Shown one piece after another: positions 35,626 through 43,885 of a DNA stretch of 64,000 nucleotides (the first letter of the stretch is position 1; every line of letters starts with the position of its first letter). The notes beneath the pieces are model-generated. The model had not been told where the DNA came from. It did not search any database and saw only the letters and a list, made by a program, of their open reading frames with translations. The position numbers and the translations under genes are program-made. The DNA is from Pedobacter frigiditerrae (GTDB lineage: Bacteria; Bacteroidota; Bacteroidia; Sphingobacteriales; Sphingobacteriaceae): assembly GCF_032678705.1 (NCBI RefSeq), contig NZ_JAVTSS010000001.1:2356001-2420000 (forward strand), written 5' to 3'.

Positions 35626-36987
35626 TTAACCAGAAATAGCTTCAATAATATCGTACTGCGTTATAATTTCTATTTTCCCTTGCTCATCTTCTACCAAAAC
35701 AGCACTAACATCTTTATTAATCATCGATGAAATTTTATCGATTGAAGTATTCAAGTCAACAAATGGTAAAGAAGCAGTCATGATATCTTTAACAGGACTC
35801 GATTTTAAAGAAGGATTTTCTAACAACGAATCCAATACATTACTCTCGGTAACTTTGCCAATAACCATTCCTTGTTGCGTAACTGGCAATTGAGAAATAC
35901 TTAAAGTCTTCATGATATTAATAGCTTCAATAATTGTTTTTTCACAATCTAATGTAACAACCTCTTGATTAGAACGTTTAGCTAAAATAGAACGAGCCGT
36001 TAACTTTTCATCTTTTAAGAAACCCCGTTCACGTAACCAATCTTCGTTATACATTTTACCCATGTAACGACTGCCATGATCATGGAAAATAACCACAACC
36101 ACATCTTCTAGTTTCAATTTATCTTTTAATTGCAACAAGCCAGCGATAGCAGAACCTGCAGAGTTACCCGCAAATATTCCTTCTTTACGAGCAATTTCAC
36201 GAGTCATTAAAGCGGCATCTTTATCTGTTACTTTTTCAAATAAATCGATGATATCAAAATTTACGTTTTGTGGTAAAAAATCTTCGCCAATACCTTCAGT
36301 GATGTATGGATAAATTTCATCCTTATCTAAAATTCCAGTTTCTTTATACTTTTTAAAAACCGAACCATAGGTATCAATTCCCCAAACTTTAATTTCAGGG
36401 TTTTGCTCTTTTAAATATTTTCCAGCACCAGAAATTGTACCTCCAGTACCTACTCCGACTACTAAATGGGTTATTTTACCTTCTGTTTGTTTCCAAATTT
36501 CTGGTCCAGTTTGCTCGTAATGAGCTTGGCTATTCGCCAAATTATCATACTGATTTGGTTTCCAAGAATTAGGCACTTCCCTCTCTAAACGAGATGAAAC
36601 CGAGTAATAAGAACGTGGATCTTCAGGGTCTACGTTTGTTGGACAAACAATAACTTCAGCGCCAAAAGCACGCAAAGCATCTACCTTTTCTTTAGATTGT
36701 TTATCCGTGGTAGTAAAAATACATTTGTAACCTTTAATAATGGCAGCCATAGCCAATCCCATTCCTGTGTTACCAGATGTACCTTCAATAATAGTTCCTC
36801 CTGGTTTTAAAACACCTCTTTTCTCTGCATCTTCTATCATTTTAACCGCCATACGGTCTTTAATAGAATTACCTGGATTAGTAGTTTCAATCTTAGCTAA
36901 AACCGTAGCTGGAATGTCTTTAGTAATGTTGTTTAATTTTACCAAAGGCGTATTGCCAATGGTTTCTAAAATATTGTTATACCACAT
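35626..36987 (-). CDS. Cystathionine beta-synthase-like PLP enzyme with CBS pair
   Basis: A 453-residue cytoplasmic enzyme. Residues 1-320 are a fold-type II PLP domain with Lys43 in NSIKDRMAVK as Schiff-base lysine, SGNTGMGLA as the substrate loop and GTGGTISG as the phosphate loop. Residues 335-453 form two CBS motifs (EVVTLDCEKTIIEAINIM and VKDIMTASLPFVDLNTSID). This arrangement is cystathionine beta-synthase, which joins serine and homocysteine; O-acetylserine sulfhydrylase activity cannot be excluded. The CBS pair usually binds an adenosyl regulator. A TACTTTTG box ends 4 nt before the ATG. Confidence 0.9.
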   Translation of the reverse strand: MWYNNILETIGNTPLVKLNNITKDIPATVLAKIETTNPGNSIKDRMAVKMIEDAEKRGVLKPGGTIIEGTSGNTGMGLAMAAIIKGYKCIFTTTDKQSKEKVDALRAFGAEVIVCPTNVDPEDPRSYYSVSSRLEREVPNSWKPNQYDNLANSQAHYEQTGPEIWKQTEGKITHLVVGVGTGGTISGAGKYLKEQNPEIKVWGIDTYGSVFKKYKETGILDKDEIYPYITEGIGEDFLPQNVNFDIIDLFEKVTDKDAALMTREIARKEGIFAGNSAGSAIAGLLQLKDKLKLEDVVVVIFHDHGSRYMGKMYNEDWLRERGFLKDEKLTARSILAKRSNQEVVTLDCEKTIIEAINIMKTLSISQLPVTQQGMVIGKVTESNVLDSLLENPSLKSSPVKDIMTASLPFVDLNTSIDKISSMINKDVSAVLVEDEQGKIEIITQYDIIEAISG

Positions 36988-36991
36988 ATTG

Positions 36992-36999
36992 CAAAAGTA
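36992..36999 (-). promoter_or_regulatory. -7 box TACTTTTG nearly touching the cystathionine synthase start
   Basis: An exact TAnnTTTG on the minus strand is separated by only 4 nt from the conserved start MWYNNILETIGNTPLVKL, implying a leaderless transcript. Confidence 0.45.
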
Positions 37000-37119
37000 A
37001 GCAATGGCATTTAGTATTTTATCAACTAATATTTATTCGATATAATATTTTGAATATTAAAATTTGCAAAAATAATATTCTATAATCTATTTATCCTATA
37101 TGCATTATGTACTATAAAA

Positions 37120-38211
37120 TTAGGCAACCTTATATACCTTTCCAGGAAGAGAAATGATTATCCCTTGCATTTCTAGTGTTAATAATATAATTGCTAATTT
37201 ACTTTGAGCTATGTTAACGGCTAAGCTCAATTCATCTATACTTAATTGATTCTCTTTTAATATCAGATATATTCTTTCTTCGTCCTTAGTTAAGTCCAAA
37301 GGTAATTGCACTTGAATTTCAGGTTTTTTAGATATTTCATCATCCCAACCTAAATAATAAATCAAATCCATTGGATTATTAATTAAAGCAGCCCTATTAG
37401 TTTTAATCAAGAAATTACAGCCTTCAGAAAACTCATCATTTACGCGACCAGGAAAAGCATAGACATCTCTATTATATGAATTTGCCAATTCAGCAGTTAT
37501 CAAAGCTCCGCCTTTTAATGATGCTTCAACTACAACAGTAACATCGGCTATACCAGCTATAATCCTATTCCGCTTAGGAAAGTTCTCTCTATCTGGATTT
37601 GTACCAGGCAAGAATTCAGTTAATAACCCACCGTTGTGAACCATTTTCTGTGTTAGTTCTTTATGTACAGCCGGATAAATTCTATCCAAACCATGTCCCA
37701 AAACGCCAACCGTAGGAATCTCAAAAGCTAAACTCTCTTTATGTGCCGCTGAATCAATGCCGTGTGCCAAGCCACTCATGATAATTACATCATAAGGTTT
37801 TAACACTTCCGCCAATTGTTTACACAGCATTTTACCATAAGCAGTGGCATTTCTTGTGCCAACCACACTTACTATTCTTTTGTGATTTAAATCTGCCGTG
37901 CCTTTATAATAAAGTAATAAGGGAGCATCATAACAATTCCTTAATCTTTTAGGATAGTTATCATCAGCATAAAACAAAACTTGAATGCCATGTTTTTCAA
38001 TAAATGCTATATGTTTTTCGGCTTTTTCAATCGCATCATTATGCAAAATAGCCTTTGCCCTAAACTCTCCTATCCCATCTAATTTTAAGATTTGTTCTTT
38101 AGTAGCAGCAAAAACTGCTTCGGCACTACCGAAGTGAATTAACAGATTTTTGGCCACCATCGGACCAACATTTTTTATCAAACTTAAGGCTATTTTGTGT
38201 ACTAAACTCAT
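37120..38211 (-). CDS. dprA: DNA-processing protein DprA
   Basis: A 363-residue cytoplasmic protein when started at the Met at 38211 (MSLVHKIALSLIKNVGPM), which matches the usual family start; a 21-residue hydrophobic extension to 38274 is unlikely. It has an N-terminal helix-hairpin-helix region (KLDGIGEFRAKAI), a Rossmann-like core (VSVVGTRNATAYG, IMSGLAHGIDSAAH, RNRIIAGIADVTVVVEA, KGGALITAELA) and a C-terminal winged-helix domain. DprA loads RecA on incoming single-stranded DNA in transformation, and it is also kept in bacteria not known to be competent. Confidence 0.94.
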   Translation of the reverse strand: MSLVHKIALSLIKNVGPMVAKNLLIHFGSAEAVFAATKEQILKLDGIGEFRAKAILHNDAIEKAEKHIAFIEKHGIQVLFYADDNYPKRLRNCYDAPLLLYYKGTADLNHKRIVSVVGTRNATAYGKMLCKQLAEVLKPYDVIIMSGLAHGIDSAAHKESLAFEIPTVGVLGHGLDRIYPAVHKELTQKMVHNGGLLTEFLPGTNPDRENFPKRNRIIAGIADVTVVVEASLKGGALITAELANSYNRDVYAFPGRVNDEFSEGCNFLIKTNRAALINNPMDLIYYLGWDDEISKKPEIQVQLPLDLTKDEERIYLILKENQLSIDELSLAVNIAQSKLAIILLTLEMQGIIISLPGKVYKVA

Positions 38212-38298
38212 TAAATCTAATGTAATCAAATAAATGAGTTGTAAAATAAATAATTTTAATACACTGTATATCAATGTATTAAAACAAATTTTATAAGC

Positions 38299-38344
38299 AA
38301 ACTACAAAAATAGTTTGTTAACTATAAAAATAGTAGTAGATTTA
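38299..38344 (+). promoter_or_regulatory. Candidate BlaI operators overlapping the -33/-7 promoter of the BlaI/M56 operon
   Basis: Two neighbouring dyads occur: AAACTA-CAAAAA-TAGTTT (38299-38316) and AACTA-TAAAAA-TAGTA (38320-38335). They resemble the TACTACAnnTGTAGTA-type operators of BlaI/MecI. The -33 motif TTTG at 38314-38317 lies in the first dyad and is exactly 19 nt before TAGATTTA (38337-38344), a one-mismatch -7 box. Bound repressor would cover the promoter. Confidence 0.6.
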
Positions 38345-38369
38345 ATTTAACAATCAAGAAAATTATATA

Positions 38370-38738
38370 ATGAGAGAGTTAACAAAAGCTGAAGAACAAG
38401 TGATGCTAATCCTTTGGGAAATGAAGGAAGGCCTGGTAAAAGATGTGATCGATAAAATGGAACCACCCAAGCCTGCCTATAATACTGTATCTACCGTAAT
38501 TAGGGTTTTAGAAGGCAAAGGATTTTTAGACCACAAGGCCATAGGCAACACTCATATATATTTCCCCCTGATATCAGAAGAGCAATACAAACATTTTGCA
38601 TTTGACAAGGTGATGAACAATTATTTTGAGAACAACTATCAGAGTCTAGTATCCTTTTTAGTAAAAGAAAAAAATATGGATATGGAAGAACTTGATGAAT
38701 TAATCGCCTTAGCAGAACAACTTAAAAATAAGAAATAA
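38370..38738 (+). CDS. BlaI/MecI family transcriptional repressor
   Basis: A 122-residue winged-helix repressor. ELTKAEEQVMLILWEMKEGLVKDVIDKM and PAYNTVSTVIRVLEGKGFLDHKAIGNTHIYFPL form the DNA-binding domain (1-75), followed by a dimerisation helix region. In the classic system the partner M56 membrane protease senses a signal and causes repressor cleavage or release. The stop codon overlaps the M56 gene by one nucleotide, so expression is coupled. Upstream dyads at 38299-38336 are likely its operators, giving autoregulation. Confidence 0.93.
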   Translation: MRELTKAEEQVMLILWEMKEGLVKDVIDKMEPPKPAYNTVSTVIRVLEGKGFLDHKAIGNTHIYFPLISEEQYKHFAFDKVMNNYFENNYQSLVSFLVKEKNMDMEELDELIALAEQLKNKK

Positions 38739-40717
38739 TGGATTGGTTATATTACTTATTGGAGGCAAACCTGTATTTGCTCCTATTTTATGGCTTTTAC
38801 CGTCTGTTTTTACAGAATGAGACCTTTTATAACAGTAATCGGTATTTTTTATTGTTAACTAGCGTTATTGCATTTGCATTACCAATAATGCAACTCGGTT
38901 TTTTAAAACCAACTCCAATTATAGATAACGAACTTTTCCCACCTCCTATCTTATATACAGAAGAGCAATTAGCTAAAATGACCTTTGCCCCAGTTCAAGA
39001 ATCATTTAATGTTACAGATTGGCTGTATCCTATTTATTTGATAATTGCATTGGGTTTTGCAATCAAACTAAGCATGAGTCTTTTCAAAATCATTCACCTT
39101 TGGTTAAAAGCAAAAAAAGCAAAGACAGGCAAAATCACATTAATCGAACTAAAAGAGCAAACAACAGCTTTTTCTTTTTTCAATCTCTTATTTATTCATC
39201 CGCATCTGGCGGAAAAACAAACTGTTTTAAATCATGAAATGGTGCATATTAAACAAAAACACAGTTTGGATATCTTGTTTTTTGAATTATTACAAATCAT
39301 TTGCTGGTTTAACCCGATTATCTACTTCATTAAAAAAGACATCAAACTACTACATGAATACATTGCCGATGAATTGAGTTCCAATTCTGGAATTCAAAAA
39401 CACGACTACGCCATGTTTCTCATCGAAAACTCTTTTGGTGTAGTACCAACACCACTTACCAATCAAATATTCAATCAATCAATATTAAAAAGGAGAATTA
39501 ACATGTTAAACAAAAAAAGAACAGCAGATTGGGCAAGGCTCAGGTTGTTGTTAACAGTACCATTAGTCGGGGTTATGCTCTGCACATCAACAATGGCATT
39601 TACTAAAGATTATGGTTATGTAGACTTGCTTCCGGAGAAAAGCAAAACCGCAGAAACTATACAACAAGAAGTGCCGCAAGAAAAGGAAGTTAAACAAACA
39701 GCACCAAAGGCAAAAACTGTGAAGAAGGACCAGGTTAAGTTTCCGCCACCAATTGTTCAGGCTAGTGGCAATGATAGGTTCTCACCAATGTACAGAAAGG
39801 ATAAGAAAACAGGACAACCGTTATTATCAGAAACAAGACTTATTATTATTAATGGTAAACCAGTTGAAGATATAACTAAATTTTATGGTGTTTATAATGC
39901 TAAGAGCATTGTATATCGCACAAAAGAAGGCTCATTAAAAAAATACGGAGAAAAAGGAAAAAATGGGGCTGTAGAGATAACAGGAAATGACATTAAGTAT
40001 TTTACCGTGGTAACTCTTCCATCAGCACCGCCGGTTGAGCCACCGCCGCCGAGACAAGATAAAGTTAGATTTCCTCCACCAATTGTAAGACCTGATAAGG
40101 CCAGCGGTAAAACTTATTACCCACCTTATAAACGAGATAAGGATGACAAGTTTATATCCTTAGAAAAACGGGCTATAGTTGTCAATGGTAATGTTATAGT
40201 TGATAAAAATCAATATTACGGCACAAATGAGGCCGAAAAAATTATCTACTTAAATAGTGCTGATGCAATTGCTAAATATGGTGCTGAAGTAGGGCAATTT
40301 GGGGCTGTTGAAATAACTGGAGAAAAGGCTCTTAATGCATTTCCTCCTCCAATTGTAAAACAAGACCAAGTAAAATTCCCTCCGTCTATTGTAAAGCCAG
40401 ACAAGAAAAGATTAAAAAGCCCACCAGCTGCGGAGCCGCCACCTTCTGGATATAAACCGAGCAAAGCTCTTAGGGTTGTCGAAAAACGCAATGTTACAGG
40501 AGCACTTAAAAGAGAGGTCGATAGTGCAATGAAAGATAGAGCTCCCACAATTACAGGGCTTCAGACAGACAGGAAAGTTTATGCAATTCGTGCTACTTCG
40601 CTAACCGGTACACAAGCTTCTCGCCGCGATACTGTTCGAGCCAGACCAAATCTTAAACTTAGAGGTGAAGTTAGAACTATCCGTAAAATAGATTCGCTGC
40701 AACGCAAAAGCAACTAA
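38738..40717 (+). CDS. M56 (BlaR1-type) metallopeptidase with duplicated periplasmic module
   Basis: A 659-residue membrane protein. Spans at about 5-25, 36-55 and 96-118 precede the zinc protease domain with HEMVH (166-170) and HEYIADE (206-212); a last span lies at about 268-288. The periplasmic region (290-659) is not a penicillin-binding domain. It has two related modules ending KYGEKGKNGAVEITG (402-416) and KYGAEVGQFGAVEITG (513-528), like TonB-receptor plug strands, each preceded by the Pro-rich motif FPPPIV (335-340, 445-450, 535-540). The input signal therefore differs from beta-lactam sensing. It pairs with the BlaI-type repressor. Confidence 0.9.
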   Translation: MDWLYYLLEANLYLLLFYGFYRLFLQNETFYNSNRYFLLLTSVIAFALPIMQLGFLKPTPIIDNELFPPPILYTEEQLAKMTFAPVQESFNVTDWLYPIYLIIALGFAIKLSMSLFKIIHLWLKAKKAKTGKITLIELKEQTTAFSFFNLLFIHPHLAEKQTVLNHEMVHIKQKHSLDILFFELLQIICWFNPIIYFIKKDIKLLHEYIADELSSNSGIQKHDYAMFLIENSFGVVPTPLTNQIFNQSILKRRINMLNKKRTADWARLRLLLTVPLVGVMLCTSTMAFTKDYGYVDLLPEKSKTAETIQQEVPQEKEVKQTAPKAKTVKKDQVKFPPPIVQASGNDRFSPMYRKDKKTGQPLLSETRLIIINGKPVEDITKFYGVYNAKSIVYRTKEGSLKKYGEKGKNGAVEITGNDIKYFTVVTLPSAPPVEPPPPRQDKVRFPPPIVRPDKASGKTYYPPYKRDKDDKFISLEKRAIVVNGNVIVDKNQYYGTNEAEKIIYLNSADAIAKYGAEVGQFGAVEITGEKALNAFPPPIVKQDQVKFPPSIVKPDKKRLKSPPAAEPPPSGYKPSKALRVVEKRNVTGALKREVDSAMKDRAPTITGLQTDRKVYAIRATSLTGTQASRRDTVRARPNLKLRGEVRTIRKIDSLQRKSN

Positions 40718-40749
40718 CTTCTGACTTGAAACGAAGATATTGGTAGCAA

Positions 40750-41394
40750 TTACTGCGGTATATAAACCACAAACTTAGTCTCAAAAAACTCTTCATCAAA
40801 ATAAGCTGAAAGCGGATATAATTCTGCTTTCAGTTTTGATTCTTTAATCTCCTCAGTCAAATCGCCACCCTTTAAATATAAAATTCCATTTTGGATGGCA
40901 TTTTTATTCTCTTTAGCAAATTTGCCCTTAATCCATGGGTAAAAATCTATTAAACGGGTAACCGCTCTTGAAACAACAAAATTATATTTATCAATTACTT
41001 GTTCTGCTCTTAAATGACTTGCTTTTACGTTCTTTAAACCCAAAGCTGCTGCAACCTCAGTAACTACTTTAATCTTTTTCCCTATCGAATCTACCAAATG
41101 AAACTGCGTTTCTGGGAACATAATGGCCAATGGAATACCTGGAAAACCACCTCCAGTACCTACATCTAATATCTTCTCTCCGGCTTTAAAGCTGCAGAAT
41201 TTCGCAATAGCTAATGAATGAAGGATGTGACGTTCATACAATTCATCAATATCTTTTCTAGAAATTACATTGATTTGTGCATTCCAAAAACTATACAAAT
41301 CATACAATTGCGAAAACTGTGCAATTTGCTCCTCAGTAAGGTTTTTAAAGTATTTTAAAATGATATCAGGTTTTACTTCAGACATTGTATTCAT
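40750..41394 (-). CDS. rsmG: 16S rRNA (guanine527-N7)-methyltransferase
   Basis: A 214-residue SAM-dependent methyltransferase (RsmG/GidB) that methylates G527 in the 530 loop of 16S rRNA. The SAM site is ILDVGTGGGFPGIPLAIMFP (about 75-94); FHLVDSIGKKIKVV, KASHLRAEQV and FVVSRAVTRL are family motifs. The N-terminal helix SFWNAQINVISRKDIDELYERHILHS is also diagnostic. Met4 (41385) could be the true start. Loss of rsmG gives low-level streptomycin resistance in other bacteria. It shares orientation with the glycosyltransferase gene 26 nt upstream. Confidence 0.95.
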   Translation of the reverse strand: MNTMSEVKPDIILKYFKNLTEEQIAQFSQLYDLYSFWNAQINVISRKDIDELYERHILHSLAIAKFCSFKAGEKILDVGTGGGFPGIPLAIMFPETQFHLVDSIGKKIKVVTEVAAALGLKNVKASHLRAEQVIDKYNFVVSRAVTRLIDFYPWIKGKFAKENKNAIQNGILYLKGGDLTEEIKESKLKAELYPLSAYFDEEFFETKFVVYIPQ

Positions 41395-41396
41395 AT

Positions 41397-41420
41397 TAAA
41401 GCCCCTTTAGGGGTTTGGGG
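41397..41420. repeat. GCCCCTTTAGGGGTTTGGGG repeat
   Basis: The same 20-mer recurs at 55853-55872 directly before thyA, and it is related to the arms of the perfect inverted repeat at 49679-49760. Here it fills the gap between the glycosyltransferase and rsmG genes. Confidence 0.65.
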
Positions 41421-42542
41421 TTATTTCCACTGTACTTTTTTAACAAATATAGACAGAATAGCGTTAAACACTAGAAAAACAAACAGCATAATATCTAATA
41501 TAGGGAACCACCATCTCAATTCTCCAAAACTTAATCGTTTTAAAAGCCTAGGATAAACAAAACTCCTAATTAATATACTTAAGGTTAAAATCCCCAAAGC
41601 AATGTATCTGGTAGTGGGGATGCAAATTGCAGCAATTAAGAAACCATAAAATAAGAATTGAAATATAACTTGTACCGAAAGGATAAACCTATGCTTTGGT
41701 TTGTACATTTTCCCTGCACCATAATGTCTTTTCTTTTGCCTTAAATATGTAATAAATGAATCTTTAGGGTCACTCCAAACGTGAGTTTCTCTATTTATCC
41801 TTATTTCAGTATTAGCACGATTTGCATTTGCGTTTACAAATAAATCATCATCCCCAGATGGGATATGCATATGCGCAGCGAAGCCTTTACTCTTAAAAAA
41901 TAGAGCTTTCTTATAAGCCATATTCCTCCCTACTCCCATATAAGGCATTTGCTTAAGTGCATAAGAAAGATAATTTACGGCGGTAAAAAATGTCTCAAAC
42001 CTAATTAAGCTATTCAATATCCCAAACTTTTTAAAATATGGGGAATAACCCAATACAATTTCTGTATTTTCATTTTCTGGCTGTTGCATTCCCATTAACC
42101 AATTAGAAGAAGCTGGTTCACAATCGGCATCTGTAAATACTAACCAGTCATATTGTGCTGCCTTAATACCCATGGTAACTGCAAATTTCTTTCCAGCGAT
42201 AAACTTATTTCCATCGGTAACGGTAACTACTTTTAAATTTTCATATTTCTTCTCAAATTCTTCTAAAATATCAGCTGTTCCATCCCATGAACGGTCGTTT
42301 ACTACGATAACTTCAAAACTTGGATAATCTTGATGAAGGATACTTGGAAGATATTTCTTTAAATTATCTGCTTCATTACGAGCACAAATAATAACACTTA
42401 AAGGATTTTTGGCTTGTTCTGAAACTTGGTCTATCTTCACCAAAGCTAGTTTTAGATGAACAAACAAACTAAAATAAAGCTGTATTAAAAGACAAAAAGT
42501 AAGGGCACCTAGAAGGCAAATCTCTATTATATTTAATTCCAC
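41421..42542 (-). CDS. Family 2 glycosyltransferase, membrane-anchored
   Basis: A 373-residue protein with an N-terminal span (about 7-28), a GT-A domain and three C-terminal spans (about 288-372). LSVIICARNEADNL starts the nucleotide-sugar fold, FTDADCEPAS contains the metal-binding DAD, SGDDDLFVN is the acceptor acidic motif and RQKKRHYG corresponds to a QxxRW-like motif. Such processive or membrane GT2 enzymes make polysaccharide or glycolipid links on the cytoplasmic face. Donor and acceptor are unknown. Confidence 0.88.
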   Translation of the reverse strand: MELNIIEICLLGALTFCLLIQLYFSLFVHLKLALVKIDQVSEQAKNPLSVIICARNEADNLKKYLPSILHQDYPSFEVIVVNDRSWDGTADILEEFEKKYENLKVVTVTDGNKFIAGKKFAVTMGIKAAQYDWLVFTDADCEPASSNWLMGMQQPENENTEIVLGYSPYFKKFGILNSLIRFETFFTAVNYLSYALKQMPYMGVGRNMAYKKALFFKSKGFAAHMHIPSGDDDLFVNANANRANTEIRINRETHVWSDPKDSFITYLRQKKRHYGAGKMYKPKHRFILSVQVIFQFLFYGFLIAAICIPTTRYIALGILTLSILIRSFVYPRLLKRLSFGELRWWFPILDIMLFVFLVFNAILSIFVKKVQWK

Positions 42543-42615
42543 TATTTAAATTTTGAAAGCTAGCAAATCTCTCATTTTTAATCTGTAAAGTGGCTTTATG
42601 TTGATAAAAAAATAA

Positions 42616-42710
42616 TTGGGGAATAGGAAATAGATAATAGTGAATAGATGAACGAGCTAAGTAGTCGACCTATTTTCTATTCCCAATTCCCTATTTCCAA
42701 AAAATAAGGG
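42616..42710. repeat. Low-complexity inverted repeat (GGGAATAGGAAATAG family)
   Basis: GGGGAATAGGAAATAGATA on the left and CTATTCCCAATTCCCTATTTCC on the right form an imperfect inverted repeat between divergent genes. It is related to 5798-5930. Confidence 0.55.
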
Positions 42711-42720
42711 ATATTTTGGC

Positions 42721-42728
42721 TATTTTTG
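42721..42728 (+). promoter_or_regulatory. -7 box TATTTTTG for tgt
   Basis: An exact TAnnTTTG match lies between an upstream in-frame ATG (42716) and the conserved start at 42755, which favours the latter. Confidence 0.5.
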
Positions 42729-42754
42729 TCAGATTTTTCGAAGAAGATACACAC

Positions 42755-43885
42755 ATGAAATTTACTTTACAGGCAAACGACCCGTTATCAAAAGCTAGGG
42801 CTGGAACAGTTACAACAGCGCATGGCGATATACAAACACCTATTTTTATGCCTGTTGGTACGGCTGGAACTGTTAAGGCAGTACACCAAAGAGAACTGAA
42901 GGATGATATTAAGGCTCAAATTATTTTGGGGAACACCTATCATCTATACCTTAGACCAGGATTAGATATTATTGAGCCAGCAGGTGGATTACATAAATTT
43001 ATAGGTTGGGACAAGCCAATTTTAACAGACAGTGGCGGTTATCAGGTTTACTCTTTAAGTAAAGTTCGTAAGATAAAAGAAGAAGGCGTAACTTTTCATT
43101 CGCACATAGATGGTTCAAAACATTTGTTTACACCAGAATACGCAATGGATATACAGCGTACCATCGGTGCAGATATTATCATGGCATTTGATGAGTGCAC
43201 ACCTTATCCTTGCGATTACAAATACGCCGCGAACTCCATCAATATGACCCACAGGTGGCTTAAACGTTGCTGCCATAGGTTTGATACCACAGAACCAAAA
43301 TACGGATTTGACCAAACGTTATTCCCTATTGTACAAGGTTCGGTTTATAAGGATTTGAGAGTAAAATCTGCCGAATTTATTGCCTCAATGAACAGGGAAG
43401 GTAATGCAATTGGCGGATTATCGGTTGGCGAACCCGCTGAAGAAATGTATGCAATGACGGAGGTTGTTTGCAATGTTTTACCTGTTGACAAACCAAGATA
43501 TTTAATGGGCGTTGGTACACCAATCAACATTTTAGAGAATATTGCGTTAGGTATAGATATGTTTGATTGCGTAATGCCAACCAGAAATGCAAGAAATGGG
43601 ATGCTATTCACTAGAAATGGAATGATTAATATCACCAATAAAAAGTGGGCAAATGATTTTTCTCCAATTGATGCCGAAAGCGATTTATATGCAGACCAAG
43701 TTTATTCTAAAGCATATTTAAGGCATTTAATGCATTCAAAAGAAATATTGGGTGCTCAAATTGCCACATTACATAACCTACATTTCTATTTATGGTTAGT
43801 AAACACAGCTAGAGAAAAAATCATTTCTGGTGAATTTTACGAATGGAAAAACAAAATGGTGACTATATTAGGCAATAAATTGTAA
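42755..43885 (+). CDS. tgt: Queuine/preQ1 tRNA-guanine transglycosylase lacking zinc cysteines
   Basis: A 376-residue enzyme that exchanges G34 of GUN-anticodon tRNAs for a queuosine precursor. Asp92 (TDSGGYQV) and the nucleophile Asp271 (MFDCVMPTRNARNGM) are present. The zinc motif of E. coli Tgt, PLDPECDCYTC followed by YSRAYLHHL, is here PIDAESDLYADQVYSKAYLRHL: all three Cys are replaced (Ser309, Leu311, Asp314), while the His of LHNL (His340) remains. The start at 42755 fits both the family and the promoter box. The stop codon directly abuts the ATG of the LptF/G gene. Confidence 0.94.
   Translation: MKFTLQANDPLSKARAGTVTTAHGDIQTPIFMPVGTAGTVKAVHQRELKDDIKAQIILGNTYHLYLRPGLDIIEPAGGLHKFIGWDKPILTDSGGYQVYSLSKVRKIKEEGVTFHSHIDGSKHLFTPEYAMDIQRTIGADIIMAFDECTPYPCDYKYAANSINMTHRWLKRCCHRFDTTEPKYGFDQTLFPIVQGSVYKDLRVKSAEFIASMNREGNAIGGLSVGEPAEEMYAMTEVVCNVLPVDKPRYLMGVGTPINILENIALGIDMFDCVMPTRNARNGMLFTRNGMINITNKKWANDFSPIDAESDLYADQVYSKAYLRHLMHSKEILGAQIATLHNLHFYLWLVNTAREKIISGEFYEWKNKMVTILGNKL

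Noticed and set aside
35626..36987. Plain cysteine synthase (CysK) assignment
   Set aside because: The C-terminal CBS pair and length fit cystathionine beta-synthase better, although activity cannot be proven from sequence.
38212..38274. Hydrophobic 21-residue extension of DprA
   Set aside because: DprA is cytoplasmic and the family start aligns with the Met at 38211.
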